A stretch of 64,000 nt of DNA from contig JABTTV010000001.1 in NCBI GenBank assembly GCA_015075725.1, positions 186,001-250,000 on the forward strand, in the 5' to 3' direction. Of this stretch, positions 55,240 through 63,101 are shown piece after piece (position 1 is the first letter of the stretch; the number at the start of each line of letters is the position of its first letter). Position numbers and translations under genes: made by a program. Under the pieces are notes generated by a model, which saw nothing but the letters and a program-made list of their open reading frames with translations, made no database searches and had not been told where the DNA came from. The DNA is from Anaerolineales bacterium (GTDB lineage: Bacteria; Chloroflexota; Anaerolineae; Anaerolineales; Villigracilaceae).

Positions 55240-57252
55240 CTAATGTGGACATTCAAACTCGTTTCGCGCATCGTCCAAAGCGGTTGCCCGCTCCGGGCTA
55301 TTCGCCGTCTCCCTCCCGATGCGATCCCAGAGGTTGCACAATAAGGGACCGACAAAACTCTTCGATATCCTGTAGGAATCCTTCGATGATTCTACCGCCT
55401 TTTTCCAATCGCCCGTATGGGCATACCCCTCGATATAAACAAAACGCTCGACCGGGTCATTGGGGGTGTCGTTCAAGGCAAATGCCAGTTCCGCGATCCG
55501 GACAACCTCCCTCCAATCCCCTTTCTGGCGCGCCAACTCCGCCCGGGCAAAATAGATGCACCAATCGGATTCAACGCCTCGGTAAAACTGACGGGGAAGC
55601 TGGTTCGATTTCTCGAACAGAATCACACTCTGATTCGAATAACGCGCAACGTCGCGGACCGCGGGCGGAAGCAAACGGTTGTTCGCCTCCACCTCTGGGT
55701 CGATCACACGGAAACAGCCCGGCGGCTCGAAATTCACGACAAGGATGTTATCGGTGTTCCCATTGAATGTGGGTCCGATGTAATACAACTCGTGCGGCTG
55801 TCCCGGCTCGACGCTCGGCAAAGTCTTCCCCACACGGATGGATGCAAAATACAGCATCGCATACATCTCGCCGGGCGGACTGTAGATCCAGTTCAGCGGA
55901 CCCGTCAACGAATTGTCAGAGTAATACGTTACTGGAATGTCATTGGCAAGGATGATGGTCCCCTTCTTCAAGCCGGGAATGCGCTCGCTCATTTGTGTGA
56001 ACAATTCCTGCTGGGTCAACCAGTCGCTGCGATAGATTTCCTCCAGCCTGAAATGACGGCTCCCCGCAAAACCGACGAGCAGAGCGACGATTATCATCTG
56101 GGTTCGCGCGTTCTTTATCAATGCAATCAGGCAGGAAAGCAATATGCTGGAACCCAGCATAAACGGTAGCATGAAACGGTCGAGCGAAAAATTGAACTGC
56201 GGAAGATTGCCGATCAACCAGACCGAACCGCCTGAAAAGCCCCAGAATATTAAACCGATCCAGCCAGCCTGCTTAGCGAACTCGATCCCGTCTGAACCCT
56301 CTGCCGTGAATGCGAAGAGATAAATCCCGGCGATGAGGATACTCGAGAATAACAGGACCAGCATCAAAGAAAGCGTGAGCGGACCCAATCCGCTGGTGCC
56401 GATGGTGAGGAAGGGCATCAACCATGATTCAAACACCGTGCGCCAGAAACTGACCAGGATTTGATTCAGAAAGTAACGCATCCCGGTGAAAAAATTTTCC
56501 TTAAATTCATCCAGGAGGACGTAGGGGTAACTTGCGTTCTGAAATTCAAAAAAGAATGCGCGCCAGAGCGTGATCCCTAGAAAGATGGCAAGGTAAGGCA
56601 GGTAATAAAAAATGGTCCTTTTCGCGCGTTCCTTGAATCCGCCCGAAAGCAGTTGCAGGAATATGAACAGCCGCGCAAATTCCATGAAATAAAAATATTC
56701 CATCGTCAACAGATTGACAGCGGCAAGCGCATACGACACAATAAAATAAAACCAGCGACGGCCTGCGTCTCGTATCGCAAGAATGGATAGATAAAGCGAG
56801 AGCAGGAATGCAGCCAGCACGATGTAAAAATGGCTGTACATCATGGCGATGAAATGCTGTCCCATGCCGGGGTAGACTAAAAAGAAAAGACTTGCCCACA
56901 AGGCAGGTCTGGGATGGGCAGGATAAAGAGCGCGCAGAATTTTCCAGAGCAATACTGCCGTCACCCAACGCAGGAGGATGGCGAACAGCTGCCATATCCA
57001 GGGATTGGGTCCGATGACCGGCAGGGTCAGTTGATAGATCATCCCCCAGAACGGGCGGCTGGTGGTGAATGTTTTTGTGAGCATGGCGGGACCGAGGCGA
57101 TAATAGATCCATGCCCAGGGAAACTCATCCCAATAGAAACCGCGCTGCCAGAAGAAGAGTCCGTAGGTCAGCGCGGCGATTAAAAACAGGAACCAGACCG
57201 TACTACGCGGCGTTAAAGTGATGGTGTTGAAACGGTCGGCGATCTTTTTCAT
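55240..57252 (-). CDS. Polytopic membrane protein, GT-C glycosyltransferase-like, with a C-terminal soluble domain
   Basis: The ATG at 57252 is used; one codon earlier is a TTG. The 670-residue protein has about eleven or twelve helices up to residue 400, then a soluble part of about 270 residues. The first outer loop carries GFYWDEFPW, an acidic pair as in GT-C transferases (PMT/ArnT-like), which use polyprenyl-phosphate sugars. The C-terminal part (TPNDPVERFVYIEGYAHTG) looks like helical repeats. No close family is recognised, and function remains open. It lies between the carbamate kinase and importer 2 genes and seems unrelated to both. Confidence 0.6.
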   Translation of the reverse strand: MKKIADRFNTITLTPRSTVWFLFLIAALTYGLFFWQRGFYWDEFPWAWIYYRLGPAMLTKTFTTSRPFWGMIYQLTLPVIGPNPWIWQLFAILLRWVTAVLLWKILRALYPAHPRPALWASLFFLVYPGMGQHFIAMMYSHFYIVLAAFLLSLYLSILAIRDAGRRWFYFIVSYALAAVNLLTMEYFYFMEFARLFIFLQLLSGGFKERAKRTIFYYLPYLAIFLGITLWRAFFFEFQNASYPYVLLDEFKENFFTGMRYFLNQILVSFWRTVFESWLMPFLTIGTSGLGPLTLSLMLVLLFSSILIAGIYLFAFTAEGSDGIEFAKQAGWIGLIFWGFSGGSVWLIGNLPQFNFSLDRFMLPFMLGSSILLSCLIALIKNARTQMIIVALLVGFAGSRHFRLEEIYRSDWLTQQELFTQMSERIPGLKKGTIILANDIPVTYYSDNSLTGPLNWIYSPPGEMYAMLYFASIRVGKTLPSVEPGQPHELYYIGPTFNGNTDNILVVNFEPPGCFRVIDPEVEANNRLLPPAVRDVARYSNQSVILFEKSNQLPRQFYRGVESDWCIYFARAELARQKGDWREVVRIAELAFALNDTPNDPVERFVYIEGYAHTGDWKKAVESSKDSYRISKSFVGPLLCNLWDRIGRETANSPERATALDDARNEFECPH

Positions 57253-57311
57253 CAATTTATTTGCAGGTCACGCTTTGTACCCGGAACGGGATCGAAGCGT
57301 GACCTGCTTGA

Positions 57312-58268
57312 TTACGGAACGATCCGCGTCCCGGTTTCGCCTTTCAGGGCGCGCCCGATGCTTTCGGGATTGGTAATGAGCGCTTCTTTGCCGCCGTTTT
57401 CAAGATACCAAATGGCAGCCTGGATCTTTGGCGCCATCGAACCTTTCGCAAAGTGGATGCCTTCATCCAGATAAGCTTTGGCTTCGGGGACGGTCATTTT
57501 ATCCAGCCATTTCTGTTCGGGCTTGCCGAAGTGGATCGCAACCTTCTCGACCGCCGTCGCGATCAGGAACAGATCCGCTTTCAGAGCCTGAGCGAGGAGC
57601 GAGGAAGCATAATCCTTGTCGATGACCGCCGCCGTCCCGATGAGTTCGCCATCGCCGCGATCGATGACAGGAATCCCGCCTCCTCCCACGGTGATGACGA
57701 TGTGGCCCGCGTCGACCAGGGTCTTGACCGAAGCGAATTCCACGATCTCTTTCGGCATTGGCGATGCGACCACCCGCCTCCAACCGCGGCCGGCATCCTC
57801 CACAACGGTCCATTTCATTTCCTTCTCCCGGCGTTTTGCGTCCGCCTCATCCATGAAGGAGCCGATGGGCTTGGTGGGTTTCTTAAACGCCGGGTCGTCC
57901 TTATCCACCAGCATTTGAGTGACGATGGTGGCAGCCTTGCGGTCGATCCCGCGTTTGAAAAATTCATTGCGAAGCGCCTGTTGGAATTCATAGCCGATCG
58001 CGCCCTGTGTATCCGCCCCGCAGACATCCAGCGGGACTTCGTGCATTCCCTCGAACTTGGCGGCGATCTCCGAGCGGCGCAGGACGAAACCCACCTGTGG
58101 TCCGTTGCCATGGCCGATGGCCAGATTCCAGCCCGCTTCGATCATGTCGGTAAGATGTACAGACGTCTCGCGCAATGCAAGCACTTGATCCTCGACTGTG
58201 ACATTTTTATCGTCTTTGATCAGAGCATTCCCGCCCACGGCGACGACGGCGATTTTAGAAGTAGTCAT
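57312..58268 (-). CDS. arcC: Carbamate kinase
   Basis: The 318-residue protein has IAVVAVGGNALIKDD at the N-terminus, IGHGNGPQVGFVLRRSE near 53, VTVGGGGIPVIDR near 193, AVIDKDYASSLLA, and FAKGSMAPKIQAAIWYLE near 275, all typical of ArcC/YqeA. It makes ATP from carbamoyl phosphate and ADP, releasing ammonia and carbon dioxide. AGGAGACTCC precedes the ATG. It follows the carbamoyltransferase gene by 52 bases, so the two products probably act in sequence. In the E. coli yge/yqe purine region YqeA has this role. Confidence 0.93.
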   Translation of the reverse strand: MTTSKIAVVAVGGNALIKDDKNVTVEDQVLALRETSVHLTDMIEAGWNLAIGHGNGPQVGFVLRRSEIAAKFEGMHEVPLDVCGADTQGAIGYEFQQALRNEFFKRGIDRKAATIVTQMLVDKDDPAFKKPTKPIGSFMDEADAKRREKEMKWTVVEDAGRGWRRVVASPMPKEIVEFASVKTLVDAGHIVITVGGGGIPVIDRGDGELIGTAAVIDKDYASSLLAQALKADLFLIATAVEKVAIHFGKPEQKWLDKMTVPEAKAYLDEGIHFAKGSMAPKIQAAIWYLENGGKEALITNPESIGRALKGETGTRIVP

Positions 58269-58320
58269 GGAGTCTCCTGGTCTTTAGGTGTGATGGTCGA
58301 CCAACCTGGGCGGCCATCCA

Positions 58321-59310
58321 CTAACTCATCGTCAAAGCCATGACCGCTTTTTGAGCATGCAGTCGGTTTTCGGCTTCGTCGAACACGACGGAATTCGGGC
58401 CATCCAGCACGGCACTGGTCACTTCGATATCGCGGTCAGCGGGAAGCGGATGCATGTAAATGGCATCCTTGTGAGCGACCTTGAGCTTCGCGTCATCCAT
58501 GATCCAGTTCTTGAAGGAATCCTGAAGCTTCTTGCCTTCCGTCTTGTCATTGGTTGTCAACAGAGGACCCCAGGACTTGGCATAGATCACGTCCGCATCC
58601 TTGCAGGCTTTGGCCATACCGTCCGCATCGTCGATGATTTCGAAACCGGTACCGGCGATCTTTGCCTGTTCCCTTGCCTGTTCGACGATATCGGGCATGA
58701 GTTGGAATCCGGGCGGGTAGGCGAGAGTTACATCCATGCCGAAGCGCGGCATTTGAAGGATGAGCGATTGGGGTACGGAAATCGGCTTTAGATATGAAGC
58801 GGCGTACGCCCACGAAACAACGATCTTTTTCTTGCGCAGGTCGCGGCCCTTCTTTTCCATGATGGTCATCAGATCGGCCAGGCATTGGAAGGGGTGATAG
58901 ATATCGCACTGCATATTGAGGACCGGAGCGCGGCTGGATTTGGCGACATCGTTCAAGTATTTGTTCCCATCGCCGAAATCGCAGTGGCGGATGGCAATGC
59001 CGTCGAAATAACGGCCGAATATCTCGCCGATCTCGACGGGCGTATCGCCATGAGAGATCTGGGTCGTATTCGAATCAATGAAGGCGCCGTGCCCGCCCAA
59101 TTGAGCCATGCCCGCTTCGAACGAGCCGCGTGTGCGTGTGGACGAAAAGAAGAACAACATCGCCAGCACCTTGTCGCGCAGATAGGCATGGGGTTCGCCG
59201 AGGGCGCGTTTTCGTTTCAGGTCCCAGGCCACGTCCAGAACGGTTTCGACTTCCTCTTTCGTGAAGTCGAGGTCGCCGATGAAATCACGACCGCGAAAAT
59301 TAGTTTGCAT
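58321..59310 (-). CDS. Carbamoyltransferase, ornithine-type fold, YgeW-like candidate
   Basis: The 329-residue protein has the carbamoyl-phosphate motif FFSSTRTRGSFEAGMAQLGG near 54, HPFQCLADLMTIMEKKG near 140 and MHPLPADRD near 290 followed by EAENRLHAQKAV. The usual ornithine-binding SMG loop is replaced by YAKSWGPLL near 244. A Lys-(Asn/Ser)-Trp there recalls the knotted carbamoyltransferases (AOTC, SOTC, YgeW) rather than ornithine enzymes. YgeW proper is longer (about 396 residues). With carbamate kinase next to it, it likely runs catabolically, moving a carbamoyl group from a ureido compound to phosphate. AGGAGATATAGT precedes the ATG. Confidence 0.8.
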   Translation of the reverse strand: MQTNFRGRDFIGDLDFTKEEVETVLDVAWDLKRKRALGEPHAYLRDKVLAMLFFFSSTRTRGSFEAGMAQLGGHGAFIDSNTTQISHGDTPVEIGEIFGRYFDGIAIRHCDFGDGNKYLNDVAKSSRAPVLNMQCDIYHPFQCLADLMTIMEKKGRDLRKKKIVVSWAYAASYLKPISVPQSLILQMPRFGMDVTLAYPPGFQLMPDIVEQAREQAKIAGTGFEIIDDADGMAKACKDADVIYAKSWGPLLTTNDKTEGKKLQDSFKNWIMDDAKLKVAHKDAIYMHPLPADRDIEVTSAVLDGPNSVVFDEAENRLHAQKAVMALTMS

Positions 59311-59369
59311 ACTATATCTCCTTGTTTTTTTCTTTCGTTATGCATTCATTGAACGAGTCAACGACATGC

Positions 59370-59897
59370 TTATTTCTTAGTTACGCGCAAAACCTCTCCG
59401 CGCACGAAACGACCGTCCTCCCAAAAGAGGCGCGCACCTTCGCAGTAATCCACCGAATCGCCCCAGGCGCGAAAATCCGCTTCGGGCAGGCAGGCCACCA
59501 CGCCCAATTCCACCACGCCGCCGTGATTGACGATGAGAGCCGATCCGGTCTGCGGGAGGCGGTCAAGGATGGCGTTGTAATAGTCCATTAACCGATAGGC
59601 ATAATCGCCCGCTGCGCCGTCCTGTTTGACGATTTCAGCGTAGTTGAAGAACGGCAAGGGCCAGGGCGCTTCCCGTTCCACCGCGCCTCCGTAGCTATTC
59701 ATCAGTTCGTTCTGCTCGTCCACAGCAAAGCCCATAGCGATGGCGGTTTCGAAGGCACGCGGAAGTGCAGAAGTCGCCACAAAATCAAAGGGACCGATAC
59801 CATTACCGACTGTGCGCGCCAACACAACCCCCTGCCGGTTTAAATGGTCCCCGCCAGACGAACGGATCGAGTGACGGCGAATTTCGATGATTTTCAT
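59370..59897 (-). CDS. Histidine phosphatase superfamily protein
   Basis: MKIIEIRRHS is used as the start; an ATG five codons earlier is also possible. The 175-residue protein has IRRHSIRS at the N-terminus (RH motif, with Ser where most have Gly), SALPRAFETAIAMG near 48 with the second Arg, and ALIVNHGGVVELG near 130 with the second catalytic His. It is likely to be a small phosphatase acting on a phosphorylated metabolite. It stands between the two carbamoyltransferase genes, so it may remove phosphate from an intermediate or repair product of the pathway; this is a guess from position. Confidence 0.8.
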   Translation of the reverse strand: MKIIEIRRHSIRSSGGDHLNRQGVVLARTVGNGIGPFDFVATSALPRAFETAIAMGFAVDEQNELMNSYGGAVEREAPWPLPFFNYAEIVKQDGAAGDYAYRLMDYYNAILDRLPQTGSALIVNHGGVVELGVVACLPEADFRAWGDSVDYCEGARLFWEDGRFVRGEVLRVTKK

Positions 59898-59986
59898 ACG
59901 ATAAATGATCAACCTTTAAAAGTAATTTTCATCTCAAGCCTGATGCGGCTTGTATTCCAAACATCTCTGTTCGTCTGTCAGATCGG

Positions 59987-60940
59987 TTATTCCAAGGCAC
60001 CCAGGACGAGCGCCAGCAAAGTCATGCGCATGACCACTCCGTTGAAGGCTTCCTGCCAGTAACGCGACCAGCGCGTGATATCCACGTCGGTGGGAATTTC
60101 GTCCATTCGGGGCAGGGAGTGAAGCAGGATGGCATCTGGCTTTGCCTTCTTCTCGAGCAGTTCGCGTGTGATCTTGTAATTGGCCGGTGTCAGGTTGAGT
60201 TCACCGGTGCGCTCATCACGTGACTTTGTGTAATCAGGCTGGACCACAGGTTCTACCAGAATCACATCCGCTTCGCCGATCGCCTTTTCAACGTGGTCCG
60301 CTTCCTTGAAGTTTACGCTGTACTGCTTGAGCTCGGATTTGAACTCATCCGTAAGATTCATATCCGGCGGGGCAACGAATGTGATCGGACAATCGAACTG
60401 GCTCAATGCGTAACCGAGCGAGTGCATCGTTCGCATGCGCATATCGCCGACGGCCAGCCACTTCAATCCATCGATGCGGCCCTTCTCCCGCAGGACGGTG
60501 TACAAGTCGGTGAGGATTTGCGTGGGATGTTCACCCCAGCCGTCGCCGCCGTTGATGATCGGCACGCTTGCCCACTTCGCGGCTTCGTGGGGCGCACCCT
60601 GCTGGAAGTGACGCATCACGATCACATCGCCGTAGAACTCCAGCATCTTCACCGTATCCTTGATCGACTCCTGATAGAAGTCACCGGCGCGGGTCATCTT
60701 GGCGTCGGAAAATCCCGTCACGTGGCCGCCGAGGCGGTGCATGGCGGCTTCGTGTGCCAGACGGGTCCGCGTCGAGGGCTGGTAAAAGGCGGTTACCAGG
60801 GTTTTTTCCTTGAGCAAATCCACGTTCTTCCTCGACCTGGCGATGGGTTCCATCTTTTGAGCCACTTCGAACACGTGGAAGAATTCATTCCGTTCGAATT
60901 CCTTGAGTGAAAGAACATCTCGACCGGCAAAACTACGCAT
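59987..60940 (-). CDS. Carbamoyltransferase, aspartate-type fold
   Basis: The 317-residue protein resembles ATCase catalytic chains: FYQPSTRTRLAHEAAMHRLGG near 51, VIVMRHFQQGAPHEAAKWA, NGGDGWGEHPTQILTDLYTV near 130, GDMRMRTMHSLGYALSQF near 165 and LLHSLPRMDEIPTDVD near 270. Where ATCase has R-V-Q (E. coli Arg229, Gln231, which bind aspartate), this protein reads PVVQP, so the arginine seems to be missing, and an insert follows. HSLPR replaces HPLPR. It could be a divergent PyrB, but no other pyrimidine gene is near. Its place in a catabolic cluster suggests another carbamoyl acceptor or donor. AGGAGGCTCAA precedes the ATG. Confidence 0.82.
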   Translation of the reverse strand: MRSFAGRDVLSLKEFERNEFFHVFEVAQKMEPIARSRKNVDLLKEKTLVTAFYQPSTRTRLAHEAAMHRLGGHVTGFSDAKMTRAGDFYQESIKDTVKMLEFYGDVIVMRHFQQGAPHEAAKWASVPIINGGDGWGEHPTQILTDLYTVLREKGRIDGLKWLAVGDMRMRTMHSLGYALSQFDCPITFVAPPDMNLTDEFKSELKQYSVNFKEADHVEKAIGEADVILVEPVVQPDYTKSRDERTGELNLTPANYKITRELLEKKAKPDAILLHSLPRMDEIPTDVDITRWSRYWQEAFNGVVMRMTLLALVLGALE

Positions 60941-61043
60941 TTGAGCCTCCTATTCAATTAGGGAAAGATTTAGGGCGGTTGCAGTTTCTCCTTTGCTTCA
61001 TGGAATCTCCTTCTTTGGCGGTTTCTTCCCATCTCGCAGAAAT

Positions 61044-62267
61044 CTAGATCATCTTCTCTTTCAACATCTTCGGCAATAACGCATAGAACGCCGTCGCTGC
61101 GACCACCTCATCGAGCGGCACGTTCTCGTCGCGCATGTGGGCGGTCTTCTCATCGCCGGGACCGAAACCGATGGATGGGATGCCCGCCTTGCCGGCCCAG
61201 TATGTGCCGTTCGTCGAAAAATCCCACGTTCCGAGCGGACGCTTCTCGCCCCACAACGCCTCGATGGTGTCTGAGCCAGCATGCACAAGGGGATGAGCGT
61301 CCTCCAAAATCCATGCCGGATAGTATTTCGACACCGGAAAAACGAAACCGGTATAGGACGGCGTATCGTAAAACAACTCTTCGACGTGGATTTCCTCCCG
61401 CAGGTATTCGGGGATCAGTCCCTTGATCTGCTCGATGACTTCATCGCGCGGCTCGTTCGATGTGATGCGGCGGTCGAGATAGATCGTGAATTGATCCGGC
61501 ACCGCATTCAGCGATGCTGTCCGTGCGGATACATCGGTGACGGCGATCGAGGGAACCCCTTGAACGGGATGGTGCCCCATGCCGAGGCGCAGGCGGCGGT
61601 CAAGTTCGCGGATATCCATGATGGTCGCCATCATTTTGTACACGGCGTTATCACCGAGATAATGTGAAGCCGCATGCGCCGATTTGCCGTGCGCAGTGAT
61701 CTTCAGTTCGATGCGACCCTTATGCCCGCGATAGATGCGCATTTTGGTCGGTTCGCCGATCACGACGAAATCGGGACGCACCTTCGGGTCTACTTCGACG
61801 AAGGTGTTCGGGGCTATGCCGTCACATTCCTCCTCCATATTCCCAAAGTAGTACACGGTGTAGCCGTCGAGCAGGCCGAGATCGCGCGCCATGGCAAGTC
61901 CATAGACCATCCCCGGCGTGGAGCCTTTTTCGTCGCACGCGCCGCGCGCATACAAATATCCATTCTCCACCTTGCCATGGAACGGGTCCCAATCCCATTC
62001 ATCCGGGTTGCCCACACCAACGGTATCGATGTGCGAGTCGTAGACGATCACCTTGGAGCCGTGCCCGATCCTGCCGATCGTATTCCCCATCCTGTCAAAA
62101 CGAACCTCGTCATAGCCGAGTTTCCTCATCTCCGACTGAATGCGTTCGCCGACCGGGCCGATCTTGCACTCCATCGAAGGGATGGCAACGATCTCGCGCA
62201 TAAAATTCACGATTTTTTCCCGCTGCCCCTCGACCTTCTTTTGAATTTCCTTTACAACATCCGACAT
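61044..62267 (-). CDS. ygeY: M20-family metallohydrolase, YgeY-like
   Basis: The 407-residue protein has the M20 zinc-site motifs YDSHIDTVGVGNPDEWDWDP near 75, GACDEKGSTPGMVYGLA near 108 (bridging Asp), MEEECDGIAPN near 143 (catalytic Glu) and ITAHGKSAHAASHYLGDNA near 193. FGPGDEKTAHMRDENVPLDE near 370 carries the last metal-binding His. The sequence and length agree with YgeY-type 'selenium metabolism hydrolases', which lie with ygeW, ygeX and molybdenum hydroxylase genes in E. coli and in gut purine degraders. There it is thought to hydrolyse a ureido or carbamoyl intermediate. GGAGGATTGGC precedes the ATG. Confidence 0.85.
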   Translation of the reverse strand: MSDVVKEIQKKVEGQREKIVNFMREIVAIPSMECKIGPVGERIQSEMRKLGYDEVRFDRMGNTIGRIGHGSKVIVYDSHIDTVGVGNPDEWDWDPFHGKVENGYLYARGACDEKGSTPGMVYGLAMARDLGLLDGYTVYYFGNMEEECDGIAPNTFVEVDPKVRPDFVVIGEPTKMRIYRGHKGRIELKITAHGKSAHAASHYLGDNAVYKMMATIMDIRELDRRLRLGMGHHPVQGVPSIAVTDVSARTASLNAVPDQFTIYLDRRITSNEPRDEVIEQIKGLIPEYLREEIHVEELFYDTPSYTGFVFPVSKYYPAWILEDAHPLVHAGSDTIEALWGEKRPLGTWDFSTNGTYWAGKAGIPSIGFGPGDEKTAHMRDENVPLDEVVAATAFYALLPKMLKEKMI

Positions 62268-62297
62268 GCCAATCCTCCGAATTTTTCGTTTGCGGAA

Positions 62298-63014
62298 TTA
62301 ATTACCGCCGATTTTTCTGACCACATGAAAATTGAAATAACCGGGTATGAAATAGCTCAGCGTGTGGTCCACGATCCTCCCGCTGTCCAGGTAAAGTTGC
62401 GAGATGAAATGCAGCAACACATCACCGCGCTGGATCTCAAGAGCTTTTGCCACCTCGGCCGTGGCGTTGGTTGCGGTGATGGCGGCGCGGGAAACGGTCA
62501 ACTTATCGCCACGCTCCAGCATGAAGTCGAGAACCGAACCGTTGAATCCACCCGGAAGATCGCTTGGCTTGAGCAGGTCTGCCGGGAGCGTGTCGATCAA
62601 ATAAGCGACCGGGCGGTTTTCCGCGCGAATCACGCGTCGGATGCGGGTGAGGCGGCTCCCTTCAGGAATCCCAAGCCCGGCGGCGGATTCTCCATCCGCA
62701 TCCGCTTGATCCACATGCAGATCGCTGATCGTCGTCTGCAAATTCTTGCGCTGCGCCATCGTATCGAGACTCTCCAGCACTTCCAACCCGCTGTCGAGCG
62801 CCTGGACTTTGCCGACCACAAATGTGCCCGAGCCCTGCCTGCGGCGAATCAATCCCTGTGTTTCGAACGAACGCATCGCCTCGCGCAAGGTCGCGCGCGA
62901 AACGCCGAGTTGTTTTGCAAGGTCCGGCTCGGAGGGCAGGCGTTGACCCGCCGGGGTTTTGTGAATCAACGTTGCAAGATCTGCCTGCAAGCGTTGAAAT
63001 GGAAAATTAGCCAT
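62298..63014 (-). CDS. GntR/UTRA-family transcription regulator, intact
   Basis: The 238-residue protein has a winged helix (GQRLPSEPDLAKQLGVSRAT and LREAMRSFETQGLIRRRQG, about 23-63) and a UTRA ligand domain (about 85-235, with IRRVIRAENRPVAYLIDTLP and VDHTLSYFIPGYF). It lies between adenine deaminase and ygeY and probably controls this catabolic block in response to a purine-derived ligand. A weak GAGAA lies before the ATG. It shows what the broken regulator at 49345-50076 would look like if repaired. Confidence 0.9.
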   Translation of the reverse strand: MANFPFQRLQADLATLIHKTPAGQRLPSEPDLAKQLGVSRATLREAMRSFETQGLIRRRQGSGTFVVGKVQALDSGLEVLESLDTMAQRKNLQTTISDLHVDQADADGESAAGLGIPEGSRLTRIRRVIRAENRPVAYLIDTLPADLLKPSDLPGGFNGSVLDFMLERGDKLTVSRAAITATNATAEVAKALEIQRGDVLLHFISQLYLDSGRIVDHTLSYFIPGYFNFHVVRKIGGN

Positions 63015-63031
63015 GAAAAATTCTCATTTCT

Positions 63032-63097
63032 GATCCGCACGTGGCGCAGATATTCGCAGAAAAAAATCCATAACTCAAAATATGAAATCTGCGGATC
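63032..63097. repeat. Nested inverted repeat between regulator and adenine deaminase genes
   Basis: GATCCGCA (63032-63039) is exactly inverted at TGCGGATC (63090-63097), and inside it GCAGAT-type sequence is partly inverted as well. The gap is 87 bases, so the repeat fills it. It could be an operator, a stem in the mRNA or a remnant of a mobile repeat. Confidence 0.4.
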
Positions 63098-63101
63098 GCC
63101 A

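Noticed and set aside
57453..58343. Plus-strand open frame of 296 codons
   Set aside because: It is fully antisense to carbamate kinase and shows no domain.
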